Shown here piece by piece: positions 35,343 to 44,521 of a stretch of 64,000 nucleotides of DNA. This DNA comes from Affinundibacterium macrobrachii (GTDB taxonomy: Bacteria > Pseudomonadota > Gammaproteobacteria > Burkholderiales > Burkholderiaceae_D). Within the stretch, counting starts at the first letter, position 1. Each line of letters starts with the position of its first letter. The stretch is taken from NCBI RefSeq assembly GCF_014652415.1, contig NZ_BMYT01000004.1, positions 88,127 through 152,126 on the forward strand, written 5' to 3'. The notes under the pieces are model-generated. The model had not been told where the DNA came from. It saw only the letters and a list, made by a program, of their open reading frames with translations, and searched no databases. The position numbers were made by a program, and so were the translations under genes.

Positions 35343-35819
35343 TCAAGCCCACAATTGAGGCTTATTCACCATTAAATAAAATACGACGACCATTGCAATA
35401 AAGGCGGGATAACCTAAGTATTCCCAATAACGTGCGTATCGCCAATAACGCGCAGATAAGCTTGCTCCTTGTTGATAAGCAGCTTCAGCCATGCCCTTCA
35501 TTTGAATTTGTAACCAGACCACTGGCAGCCAACACGCTCCCGCTAATAGATACAGCGCGATACTCAGCATAATCCATGGCGTATCTAATTGCCACCCAGC
35601 CAAATACATCATTGCGATACCGCTCAGCGGTTGAATGATGACGGCTGGTGTAGTGAAACACCAGTCTGCGATGACCACCAAGCGCGTTACTGTCGCAATT
35701 GCAGCGAGGTTGTTACTGCGATGTGTGAAGTATAGGTAAAAGGCGGAACCAAACCCTGTGCCCACCAAGAGAACCGATGAAATGATATGCAGTGTTTTTA
35801 GTAGTAGATAGGTGTTCAT
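35343..35819 (-). CDS. DUF2269 family membrane protein
   Basis: The product is 158 residues with four TM segments and the DUF2269 pattern (LKTLHIISSVLLVGTGFGSAFYLYF). Its start overlaps the stop of the upstream SDR gene by four bases, so it is the third gene of the operon 37702-35343. Family function is unknown but it is often paired with SDR-DoxX genes. Confidence 0.85.
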   Translation of the reverse strand: MNTYLLLKTLHIISSVLLVGTGFGSAFYLYFTHRSNNLAAIATVTRLVVIADWCFTTPAVIIQPLSGIAMMYLAGWQLDTPWIMLSIALYLLAGACWLPVVWLQIQMKGMAEAAYQQGASLSARYWRYARYWEYLGYPAFIAMVVVFYLMVNKPQLWA

Positions 35820-37183
35820 TTTCTTTCTCCTGCAAGCAGTACGAATAGGATGGCAAGTATGGGAAGGTTTTTCAAAATCGGTCCAAATGGGTGAACCAAA
35901 AACTCAGGCAAAGCAAGGCTGATGATCAGGGAGTACAGCAAGATCACGAGAATTTGGATTTGCCATAAACGTCGGCTAGGATGAGTGAGTGTGATGATGC
36001 CGATGGCAAAATCTAGTCCACTCGCTGCGTACAAAAGCGGCATGGTGTAGGCGTCGCTAATCCCCACTTGGGAAAGCAAAAGTGCGCTTTCTTGGTGTGG
36101 GTAAATCCACAATGAAATGATGCCGGTTGCGATCCACAACAAGGCGAGCACGAAGCGAAATAAGACTTTAGACCAAGTGGCGATTGCGGCTGCCGCCAAA
36201 CGACTAGCTTCACTTTGGTGAAACCACGCGTTTGCTGCTTTCGGTGCATGCCCTAAATAGTCACTGAACTGTGCACAATCTGCCGTATTACCTTGTTCTA
36301 GCATGCGCAAGGTTTCGGGAGCGAATACTTTTTGTGGCAGGTATTGTGCAAGCACAGCACCGATACGCATGATCGCCATAGGAATTGGCAAGAAGCAGCT
36401 TGATCCTAATCCCATCGATTGCCGATAATGCGCCAGCATTTGGCGATAAGACATAGTCGTCGGGCCGACCGCATGCATAATTTGGTGCGGTTTTGCTGAG
36501 TTATTTTCTATTTGTGTCACCCATTTGCCTATGCAATGGCAAAGGTCATCGATATGTACGGGTTGTAGAGTTTGCTCACCTTTACCTGGCAAGCCAATCA
36601 AAGGCATGCTAGCTAGACTACGAAATAGTTGGCTACTGACGCCATCGACTCCAACGATGAGAGAGGGGCGCAAGATTAAATGCGGACAGGCGAGTTGACT
36701 TAGAAATTGATCTGCATCGCGTTTCGTTTGCAAGTAAGGACTAAGTGTTTCCGCGCTTGAGCTTGCATCATGTTGCGTGTGATCGTCTAGACCCAAGGCC
36801 GAAATTTGTACGATGCCTTTGACCCCTGCATTATTCGCTGCTTGAAATAGCGCGATTGGTGTATCGCGGTGGATCGCTTCAAAAGAGGCACTTTTATTGG
36901 AGTTAAGAATGCCTACCGCATTGATAACGATATCGATGTGGCCTGAGTTAGCATGGTGATCAATCGGTGTAGAAGGTGCTGCACTAGCCAAGGCCGCAAA
37001 GCGTTTTTCCCAGATACTGCTTGACGTGTCCTTACTATAGTCAATCAATAGTTGATTATTTTTGCTACTAGCCACATCACTAAATTGATGCACACCATCA
37101 ATGATTTGATGTCCTGCTTCTATTAGATATTGGCGTATATGCCGACCGACAAAGCCATGGGTGCCGCAGATGAGGATCTTCAT
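35816..37183 (-). CDS. SDR-family NAD(P)-binding protein fused to DoxX-like domain
   Basis: The 455-residue protein is a fusion. The N-terminal Rossmann domain shows ICGTHGFVGRHIRQYL (residues 4-19), and NAVGILN and QTKRDADQFL. The C-terminal about 130 residues have four TM segments of the DoxX/DUF-like type. Such proteins are usually described as complex-I-NDUFA9-like. It ends with an overlap to the DUF2269 gene and is preceded by the DCC gene. Confidence 0.85.
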   Translation of the reverse strand: MKILICGTHGFVGRHIRQYLIEAGHQIIDGVHQFSDVASSKNNQLLIDYSKDTSSSIWEKRFAALASAAPSTPIDHHANSGHIDIVINAVGILNSNKSASFEAIHRDTPIALFQAANNAGVKGIVQISALGLDDHTQHDASSSAETLSPYLQTKRDADQFLSQLACPHLILRPSLIVGVDGVSSQLFRSLASMPLIGLPGKGEQTLQPVHIDDLCHCIGKWVTQIENNSAKPHQIMHAVGPTTMSYRQMLAHYRQSMGLGSSCFLPIPMAIMRIGAVLAQYLPQKVFAPETLRMLEQGNTADCAQFSDYLGHAPKAANAWFHQSEASRLAAAAIATWSKVLFRFVLALLWIATGIISLWIYPHQESALLLSQVGISDAYTMPLLYAASGLDFAIGIITLTHPSRRLWQIQILVILLYSLIISLALPEFLVHPFGPILKNLPILAILFVLLAGERK

Positions 37184-37222
37184 ACGAATTTTCTTTCAGT
37201 CTGAATTCAAACGTCAATAAAT

Positions 37223-37702
37223 TTAGGCATCACTTTTTTCTGCGCGGGTTCTTAGCTCACATCGACCATCTTTGCATACTTGGCTGTTTCTCAATGCACG
37301 CTTAGCAGCACGATCGGCAGCAATTTTGAATAACACGCCAGAAAAGCGGTTTGATAAACGATAACGATTGCGAGCAACGCGAATATATGCCCAATCAAAC
37401 AAGGGTTTGAGTAGTGGAAAATTGGTCGGTGCCGTAATCCAGCCCAAGCCAACTGCACCATAGGCTAAACGAAATACTTCAACTCCTTTCACTATGCTGC
37501 CGTCGGCGCGCACTGCATGAATGATTTCCATCATTTCTTTCTTGTTGGCTTGATAGCTTGAGTCATCAAAATCGTCTGCGGAAACGTCGATGAAGCGCAG
37601 TAGATCTTGCGTATCGCGGGCACGTAGATTGTCGATTTCTAACTTACACAGTGGACATGATTCATCGTAGAGCAAGGTGAGTGGGTAGGTATTCGCTTGC
37701 AT
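37223..37702 (-). CDS. Thiol-disulfide oxidoreductase DCC family protein (DUF393)
   Basis: The product is 159 residues, with the DCC motif in LLYDESCPLCKLEI (residues 9-22) near the N-terminus. It is a cytosolic, thioredoxin-like protein of unknown substrate. Its start has CAAGGAAAATC upstream. It leads the three-gene operon with the SDR-DoxX and DUF2269 genes. Confidence 0.9.
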   Translation of the reverse strand: MQANTYPLTLLYDESCPLCKLEIDNLRARDTQDLLRFIDVSADDFDDSSYQANKKEMMEIIHAVRADGSIVKGVEVFRLAYGAVGLGWITAPTNFPLLKPLFDWAYIRVARNRYRLSNRFSGVLFKIAADRAAKRALRNSQVCKDGRCELRTRAEKSDA

Positions 37703-37819
37703 GATTTTCCTTGGTTTGTGATGCCTGTTTAAGTTTAAGTTTGAGTTGAAATTAGGCTAGAGGCTTCGATGTCCGCCAATGAGTTAAGCTTTTCATTCGA
37801 GTATTCCTTTAATTCAGTT

Positions 37820-37839
37820 ATTTCTGTCTAGACAGAAAT
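37820..37839. promoter_or_regulatory. Operator palindrome 1 upstream of the DCC operon
   Basis: ATTTCTGTCTAGACAGAAAT is a perfect 20-bp palindrome 117 bases upstream of the DCC gene start. On the minus strand TAGACA within it could serve as a -35, although no convincing -10 follows. The same core precedes the regulator gene. Confidence 0.85.
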
Positions 37840-37906
37840 GGATTTCAAAAAAAAATGCGCATCGATGAGCTGTGACGCGCGTTTGTTTATGTGTGCATCT
37901 TCTCTA

Positions 37907-38437
37907 TTACTTTTCTTCGCCACGTACAAATTGTTGTACCTTTGCGCCCATTTTTAATAGCTTCATCAAGGTGCTGGGTTCCAGCCGCAACATTTCATCA
38001 GTCCAACTTGTTAGCGTCTTCATTAAGGCTAGCGTCTCAGCAATACGTGCTTTGCTGGCGCGGTCTTCTTGATCGATCTCTGGGCTGTCTAAACATGCTT
38101 GCAGTGTTGTGATGGTCGGGCTTAATTCGCGCTCTTTGCGTTCGCGCACTACGGTACGAAACAGTTCCCATACATCGAGTGAGGTTTCAAAATGCGCACG
38201 GCGGTCTCCCATCACATGGGCTACTTTGACCAATTTCCAATTCTGTAATTCTTTAAGTGAATTCGACACATTCGAACGTGCGACACCTAGCGTATCGGCA
38301 ATGTCTTCTGCAGTCAGCGGCGTACCAACAATATATAAAAGGGCGTGAATTTGGCTGACGGTGCGATTAACACCCCACATGGTGCCCATTTCGCCCCAGT
38401 GCAGAATAAATTTTTGTTTGACAGGTGTAAGTTCCAT
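37907..38437 (-). CDS. GbsR/MarR-family transcriptional regulator
   Basis: The 176-residue protein has a winged helix (ISQIHALLYIVGTPLTAEDIADTLGVARSNVSNSLKELQNWKLVK) and a C-terminal helical dimerisation part, the layout of GbsR-type MarR regulators. A DNA-binding recognition helix is ARSNVSNSLKEL. It is transcribed on its own towards the DCC operon. Its promoter overlaps palindrome 2 (see below). No ribosome binding site precedes its ATG, which is only 6 bases after the -10 box. Confidence 0.93.
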   Translation of the reverse strand: MELTPVKQKFILHWGEMGTMWGVNRTVSQIHALLYIVGTPLTAEDIADTLGVARSNVSNSLKELQNWKLVKVAHVMGDRRAHFETSLDVWELFRTVVRERKERELSPTITTLQACLDSPEIDQEDRASKARIAETLALMKTLTSWTDEMLRLEPSTLMKLLKMGAKVQQFVRGEEK

Positions 38438-38443
38438 GTAGGT

Positions 38444-38472
38444 AGTGTAGGGATTTCCTTAATTTCTGTCAA
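38444..38472 (-). promoter_or_regulatory. Promoter of the GbsR-type regulator gene, apparently leaderless
   Basis: On the minus strand TTGACA (38472-38467), a 17-base spacer and TACACT (38449-38444) make a good sigma-70 promoter. The -10 ends 6 bases before the ATG at 38437, so transcription should begin at or next to the start codon. The spacing leaves no ribosome binding site. Confidence 0.75.
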
Positions 38473-38490
38473 GACAGAAATTAAGGAAAT
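38453..38490. promoter_or_regulatory. Operator palindrome 2, 18-bp arms, over the regulator promoter
   Basis: ATTTCCTTAATTTCTGTC (38453-38470), AA, then GACAGAAATTAAGGAAAT (38473-38490) gives perfect 18-bp arms. The core TTTCTGTCnnGACAGAAA equals palindrome 1. The centre coincides with the -35 box, as for an autorepressor. Confidence 0.9.
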
Positions 38491-38581
38491 ATTCAATTGT
38501 ATAAAGTTATTTTTCGATAGGGCTATAAATCCACACTTCTATCGAAGAGTATTTGATCGTATAAACGAACTTCGCTTGCAA

Positions 38582-39280
38582 TTATTTACAGTGATCTGTG
38601 GCGGCCTGATACGCGACCACGAACAAGGATAAGATACTTGCACCTTGGCGTAAGCAGTCTGGCTTTGCTGCTCGATTTGCCGCTTGTTGGAATTGATCGT
38701 GTTTAGACGGCTTTGAATTTTCTAGAGTCGTACCGTTTTTTTCAGCCATCTTTTGAATATCTGATTTACTCGCTTCATAAGCACCTCTTACCCCAGCGCT
38801 ATCGAAACCATATTTGGCGATGTTACTTTTATTGACTTGATTAATTGGGCTCGCGATCGAAGAGCTATTACCATTCTGTTCTGGGAAAATGGTGATCAAT
38901 TCACGTTCAGTTTCTTGTTCTTGCTTGATTTGAGGATCGCCGACCACTACTTGGGTTTGTGTACTTTGTGGCGCAGTTTGTTGGTTTTGCTTACTTTGTT
39001 TGGTGATAGATCGAGTATTTGGTTCCTGATTTAGTGCTGTAGCATTTGCCGAAATCAGAGGTTTTTTCTCAAGCGTTGCAGCAACTGGCCGAGTCAATGT
39101 AAACATCATCGTAGTCGGCATTGATGTGTTGGTGGGTACGATTTTTCGCAAGAAATCTTGATTTAGCTGACTAATGAAGAGTGTACAGACCATCAAGGCG
39201 ACACTCGCAGAGAAAATTCGTTGGGTCAGCGAGTGCTGAAAGTAATTAACATCCGACTGATGGCGCTGCAATGACAACAT
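38582..39280 (-). CDS. Membrane-anchored protein with low-complexity region, unknown function
   Basis: The product is 232 residues. One TM segment is present at about residues 21-39 (RIFSASVALMVCTLFISQL), followed by a Thr/Gln/Asn-rich linker and a C-terminal domain with Cys in KPDCLRQGAS and DHCK. The topology resembles a small TonB-like or anti-sigma-like tether, but I recognise no family. The start is uncertain. Confidence 0.55.
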   Translation of the reverse strand: MLSLQRHQSDVNYFQHSLTQRIFSASVALMVCTLFISQLNQDFLRKIVPTNTSMPTTMMFTLTRPVAATLEKKPLISANATALNQEPNTRSITKQSKQNQQTAPQSTQTQVVVGDPQIKQEQETERELITIFPEQNGNSSSIASPINQVNKSNIAKYGFDSAGVRGAYEASKSDIQKMAEKNGTTLENSKPSKHDQFQQAANRAAKPDCLRQGASILSLFVVAYQAATDHCK

Positions 39281-39478
39281 GAGGATGATCCATAGGCAAG
39301 CTGAAAGTCGCTAGAATAATGTGCTTGACATGATTTAGGCAATTAAATTGACAAACCAGCGGAGAGGATCGTTGAGCAATACCTTGGGTATTAATAAGCG
39401 ATGCTAGAGAGTGGTTGCTTGTATTTCGAATTGATAGAAGCAGCAGAAGCTAGTACCGCTACGAAAATTTGGTATCGA

Positions 39479-41096
39479 TTAAGAAAAAACATGATATCGA
39501 TTTTTACCGGATTTCTTCGCGTAATACATTGCCTCGTCGGCTCGCTGTAAAACTTTCGCCATATCAAAGTTGGCCTGATCGACCAAATTAATACCAATAC
39601 TTGCGCCAATTTGAATCTGGATCGATTCGCCAAATTCAATCATTTGCGAAGCTTCATGAATAATCTTGCTTGCGATATGCTGAACTTTTTCAATCGCATC
39701 GACTTCTTTCAAGATGACGACAAACTCGTCGCCACCAGTGCGTGCGATAAAGTCTGATTTGCGAACAATCTTGCTCAGCAGTTGCGTGAAGTGTAGTAAT
39801 ACCTTGTCACCTATCTCGTGACCGTATTGATCATTGACCGCCTTAAAGCCATCAAGATCAATCATCAACACATAAAAGCTGCCGATTAAACCAGCATGCA
39901 TTTCAAACTGAATTTTGGCGACATTTTTTTCTAAGCCTAAACGATTCGCGACGTTGGTAAGGTGATCCGTCATCGCCAGTTGATTTGCCGATTCTTCTAA
40001 CATCTTGCGTTCGGTAATATCATTGACCAAACCTTGTAAGACTTTATTTTCCACTGAGCTCAGCACCAAATTGATCCATTTTTTTGCGGCGGGTTTCCCA
40101 CTTCGAGCAAAAAATCTTCTGACGAAACTTGCTCATCATGTGTCGCATTTTCTAGCATGCCTTGTAATCGTAGTGCATAGTCATTTAGGTTTTGAATTAA
40201 GCTAAATTTAATGGATTCTGAAGAGACCTCGTCACTAATAGCGAATAAACGTCGATAAGCAGGATTCGAAGAGAGTACCTCACCATTCGGGTTCAGTAAA
40301 AAAATTCCGGTTTCCGAGTTTTCGAAAATGGCGCGAAATTTTTTCTCGCCAATTTGATGTTGTACGCGCAAATCACGTTCATCTTCCAAAAGATGGGATA
40401 GTTTAGAAAACAAAGTGTTGACATCGCGTACCAATTGTCCAATTTCATCAGCTTCATTGCCGGGTGGGAGCGGTAGCGTGGTCTTCGCATCGGCCGATAA
40501 ATGATGTAGACGATCGGAGATGGTTTTGATCGGGCGTGTGATTAAATACATGACGATGATAACGACCGCGCCAGCCATGATGAGCGTCTGTAGGACCAGT
40601 AACAGCGCAATGAAGCGCGCCTTGGTGTTGATTTGTTCACGAATGAAACTGATGTTGGGTTTGATTTCTATTTGGCACACCGCCTCAGCAGGATTAAATG
40701 GCGAATAAACTTCTCTTTGTATGATCAAGTTCTCTTTTAGTTTATTGAGTAAGCGATTGCTTGATTGTGGCGATACATTTTTGAATAAATCTACCAAGGT
40801 TTGTTCGAATAAATCTTTACGCTGGCGACATCTTCATTTTTTAATAAACCTTGCGCGACTTCTTTTGCGAGATTGGTGTCCGATAAATAGCAGGCGATAC
40901 TCACTGTGTTTTCGACGGTGCTTAACAAGGTGCCCATACGATTTTTGGTGAGTTCTTGTTCAGTATTTGATTCCCACAAATAGGTAAAAGCTGCAAACAT
41001 ACCACCAACACATAAAGCAATAGACAGTACTAGGGCGCTGCTACGATAAACGATGCTTGTACGTAGCAACTGTAGTAACTGTAGTAGTTTATGCAT
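39479..41096 (-). pseudogene. Membrane diguanylate cyclase (sensor-HAMP-PAS-GGDEF), frame broken twice
   Basis: Three minus-strand frames join into one protein. 41096-40791 codes for the N-terminal TM and start of the sensor. 40797-40060 completes the sensor, then TM, HAMP (LITRPIKTISDRL) and PAS (FRAIFENSETGIFLL). 40069-39479 completes PAS-C (WINLVLSSVENKVLQGLVNDITERK) and the GGDEF domain with intact TGGDEF and the inhibitory RxxD five residues before it (RKSDFIART). Break one is near 40795 (after YSNKP); break two is at about 40078 in a run of seven A on the coding strand, where eight would restore the frame. It lies behind a PstS-like gene and a porin gene, possibly as their output enzyme. 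Confidence 0.85.
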
Positions 41097-41123
41097 GAGT
41101 GACGATGTTTGTTTAGAAAATCA

Positions 41124-41585
41124 TTAGTTACGGCTAGGGTCAAATACCACACGTACACGCTTATCAATTTTCTTTCTATCGACGTAGGCAATTGCGCCTT
41201 TGAGTCTACCAACTAATTCAACGGCTTCCTCTGCTGAGGCAACCTGGCGTGGTGGCGAACCTTGTCCTGAGAACATCAATCTTGCCCAGTAAGAGCTAAT
41301 TTCAGATAACTCTTTATTCACCATGATGTTATAAAAGTTGGCTTTTTCTGTCAGTGGGTTTTCTAAGTCTAGTGGTTGCGCGGTGACTCCGGACGATAAT
41401 TTTCGATTTCTACCCATGTACACATTAATCACTTCATCTTTGCTCATTTTTTCAATGCCAGAATGTGGATTGGCGATCACGACGAAATCATTGCTTGCAT
41501 GGTTAGCGCTTGCATTAGTGCTAGCCACAATACTAGCCGCAGCAAGTATCAGCAAGATGATGCATAGAGATCGTTGTACTAACAT
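41124..41585 (-). CDS. PstS-like periplasmic substrate-binding protein, small
   Basis: The product is 153 residues. A signal peptide covers about residues 1-27 (IILLILAAASIVASTNASA). The rest follows the short phosphate-binding-protein-like pattern FVVIANPHSGIEKMSKDEVINVYMG and GAIAYVDRKKIDKRVRVVF. Such short periplasmic proteins often neighbour GGDEF or histidine kinase sensors and a porin. The position between porin and cyclase genes suggests it feeds the sensor. Its ligand is unknown. Confidence 0.82.
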   Translation of the reverse strand: MLVQRSLCIILLILAAASIVASTNASANHASNDFVVIANPHSGIEKMSKDEVINVYMGRNRKLSSGVTAQPLDLENPLTEKANFYNIMVNKELSEISSYWARLMFSGQGSPPRQVASAEEAVELVGRLKGAIAYVDRKKIDKRVRVVFDPSRN

Positions 41586-41603
41586 AGTAGGACTATCGCT
41601 CTG

Positions 41604-43007
41604 CTAAAAAATGAAATTGTAGCTAACGCCAATGATCGTTGCTTTGCCATTCCAATCGGCACTGGTATTTCTCACGATGAACGGGCCACGGTTATGGATT
41701 TTATCTATTTGTAGCCTGACATCGCTTTGTTGACTGACACTGTATTTCCATCCAAGTGAAATGGACTGCTGTTCGTTTCTAGTTGATTTCAGATAGTTTT
41801 GTATGTGCGTTTCTAATTGTCCAACTATTGGATTTACGCTTGCTGATAGACCTGTTACAGGCGATGCTGAATGTAAGGGACGCACTTTGGCAAAGCTGAT
41901 ATACGGTATCCAAGACCGAATACGGTAAGCAATTGTCGCAAACGCCGCCATATTGGAGTTGAAGCCCCATGTTTGTGATTTCAATCGCCCTAACATGAAC
42001 TGGGCTTGCATTGGCCCTTCGTCATAAACGATACCCGCCGATAAATACTGGATTTTCTTATCTTTAAAGGATAGATGGTTGGCCAAAGAGTTCGCCTCCG
42101 GACCAAATTGAGCAAATGCTGGTGACCTCAATGTAGTTAGTAAGTCCTGAAAGCTAGGAAACTCGCTATTAAATTTGAGCTCAGAATAGCCTATGCGCGC
42201 TAACCAAGATGAGGATTGATATTCGACATGCGTTCCCCATATGTGCGAGCCATCGATAGAGAAATATATATCAGGCGCGGCAGCCAACATGCGTTCACGT
42301 GCATTGCCTGCATAGACTTTGAACTTAACTTGATTATTCCCATGTGCATACTGAAACACGGCATCCGCACCATCAATATAGCTAACGATAAGTTCACCAA
42401 AGTATTCGACTGGTGGCCTAATCCAGATGTATGAATAAGCGACATTTCTTGAATCTGCTAGCGGGTAAACGTCAAATCCTAAACGACCGAATCGTAAGTC
42501 AATATCGTCTTGCGGACGATATTTGATGAATCCCCAGGTGATATCTGTTTGTAAATCTTTTTCACCGCGGTGTATGACCGCTTGTACGGCAGTCTCTAGT
42601 TGATCGCTCCAACGTCCTGTTACTTGCAATCCAACTAGCGAATCTAGACCAAAATCGAGTTGCTTGCGTTTACCCACACCATTCGATTGGAGTAGGTCAC
42701 GCACATAATCGAATTGGCGACTACTGTTATAACTTGCACCTATCGTCCCAAAACCACTGAATTTGATTGAAGGATAGGCTTGCTCATTTGCCTCATCCTC
42801 TACAGGTTTCTCGGCATTTACTTCTTTCTTGTCTTGTTGAACGCTGGGAGCAGTATTTGGTGGAATGTTTTCTGAGATCACTTGCGCTGACCCAGTGGCG
42901 CTTAGCAATAGCCCGAATGCGTTGGTGATCGCCATCAATGCGAATAGGCTTGCGCGCGCAAAGTGGTTGGGACGTCGAATGAGGAATTGGCCAGAATGCG
43001 CTTTCAT
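41604..43007 (-). CDS. Outer-membrane porin-like protein
   Basis: The product is 467 residues from the ATG at 43007 (TCACGGGGTACT upstream); a longer reading from 43058 is possible but lacks a ribosome binding site. The signal peptide ends near residue 42 (SATGSAQ). The beta-barrel (IKFSGFGTIGASYNSS, strands ending in aromatic residues, C-terminal VSYNFIF with terminal Phe) is typical of an outer-membrane porin. It is first of the operon with the PstS-like protein and the cyclase. Confidence 0.88.
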   Translation of the reverse strand: MKAHSGQFLIRRPNHFARASLFALMAITNAFGLLLSATGSAQVISENIPPNTAPSVQQDKKEVNAEKPVEDEANEQAYPSIKFSGFGTIGASYNSSRQFDYVRDLLQSNGVGKRKQLDFGLDSLVGLQVTGRWSDQLETAVQAVIHRGEKDLQTDITWGFIKYRPQDDIDLRFGRLGFDVYPLADSRNVAYSYIWIRPPVEYFGELIVSYIDGADAVFQYAHGNNQVKFKVYAGNARERMLAAAPDIYFSIDGSHIWGTHVEYQSSSWLARIGYSELKFNSEFPSFQDLLTTLRSPAFAQFGPEANSLANHLSFKDKKIQYLSAGIVYDEGPMQAQFMLGRLKSQTWGFNSNMAAFATIAYRIRSWIPYISFAKVRPLHSASPVTGLSASVNPIVGQLETHIQNYLKSTRNEQQSISLGWKYSVSQQSDVRLQIDKIHNRGPFIVRNTSADWNGKATIIGVSYNFIF

Positions 43008-43263
43008 AGTACCCCGTGAAGAGTGAAATTGCTTCTTGATGCAAATACGCAATTTCATCTTACACAGTCACAAATCTGCTTGCAACGTCTTATTTTCTTG
43101 GGTGTATGAAAACGACAGTCTGCCAATATATGAACGAGGAATCGGACAAAAATACACTTCTATTTAGTGGGAAGCAAAGGCACTTTTACCGTCATCGCTA
43201 AATGGTAAGGAGCTTGATGGCGCTAGCATGTTCTAGATTGAATATGCTAGCCCAATTGGAGAT

Positions 43264-44289
43264 TTACTTTACCGTAGCAACTTGAAGGATGAGCTTGCCA
43301 AAATTTCTACCGTCAAACAGCATCTGTAAAGCATTTGGAAACTCATCTAGACCTTGTACGATATCTTCGCGCGTATGAAATTGGCCTTGTGCCATCCATT
43401 GACTCATTTCTTTGATGGCTTCTGGATAGCGCTTGACGTAATCGAATACGACGATACCTTCCATTTTTGCGCGGTTCACGAGTAACGCGAGATAGTTGGA
43501 TGGTCCTTTTATCGCTGTCGTGTTGTTGTACTGCGATATCGCGCCGCAAATAATAATGCGCGCTTTCATGTTGATGCGCGTGAGCACGGTATCAAGTATC
43601 TCGCCACCGACATTATCAAAATAGATGTCAACCCCATTGGGGCAATGTTCTTTCAAACCATCTTTAACTGAACTATTTTTGTAGTCAATACAGGCATCAA
43701 ATCCGAGTTCATTCACAACAAAGTCGCATTTTTCTTTGCCACCTGCGATGCCGACTACGCGGCAGCCTTTGTGTTTGGCAACTTGACCTACAGTTTGACC
43801 TACCGCGCCAGCCGCACCCGATACCACGACGGTCTCTCCAGCCTTCGGCTGGCCAACATCAATGAGACCAAAATAGGCGGTCATGCCGGGCATGCCAAGC
43901 GCATTTAAATAAGCGGGTAGGGGGGCAAGTTGCGGATCTATTTTGTAGAACGCGCCATACTTGTCATCGGCTTTGCCTGTCCAGTATTCTTGAACACCAA
44001 TACTGCCAGAGACATAGTCGCCAACTTGAAAGCGATCTGATTTAGATGCAATCACGATTCCAATCCCGCCAGCGCGCATCACTTCGTTGATTTCGACGGG
44101 GCGTATATACGACTTGCCGCCATTCATCCAACCACGCATGGCGGGATCAATCGAAAGGTATAAAGTTTTGATTTGGATTTCACCATCATTCACTGGTGGC
44201 AAGGCTTCTGATGTGTGTAGCCAATTGTCTGGCGTGGGAAAACCAAGCGGGCGAGCAGCGAGTCGAATTTGGTGATTCATGATAGTCAT
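43264..44289 (-). CDS. NADP-dependent oxidoreductase (MDR, LTB4DH/CurA-like)
   Basis: The product is 341 residues from the ATG at 44289 with GGAGATCGCAAT upstream; a longer reading to 44472 is unlikely. It has the GAAGAVGQTVGQVAKHKG dinucleotide motif, the DPAMRGWMN and IDYKNSSVKDGLK segments of the leukotriene-B4 12-hydroxydehydrogenase/CurA branch of the MDR superfamily. These reduce carbon-carbon double bonds of enones with NADPH. Divergent from purU. Confidence 0.92.
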   Translation of the reverse strand: MTIMNHQIRLAARPLGFPTPDNWLHTSEALPPVNDGEIQIKTLYLSIDPAMRGWMNGGKSYIRPVEINEVMRAGGIGIVIASKSDRFQVGDYVSGSIGVQEYWTGKADDKYGAFYKIDPQLAPLPAYLNALGMPGMTAYFGLIDVGQPKAGETVVVSGAAGAVGQTVGQVAKHKGCRVVGIAGGKEKCDFVVNELGFDACIDYKNSSVKDGLKEHCPNGVDIYFDNVGGEILDTVLTRINMKARIIICGAISQYNNTTAIKGPSNYLALLVNRAKMEGIVVFDYVKRYPEAIKEMSQWMAQGQFHTREDIVQGLDEFPNALQMLFDGRNFGKLILQVATVK

Positions 44290-44521
44290 ATTGCGATCTC
44301 CGAATGAAGTGATGGCGCGTGTAGTGAATTGATCTTGCACGCAGATTTTAAATGTCAAAAAATCAGAAGCGGAGACAGAATATACCCTAAATAGAACGAC
44401 TGTGCTTTTATTTTGCAAAGCAATAAAAAGAAGCCGAACATGCGACAATGTGGGCTGTTTTTTTCTTTTCACTTTTTGCTTGTTAGGTTTTGTTTTTTCT
44501 ATCTCAAGAAATCAATTATTT

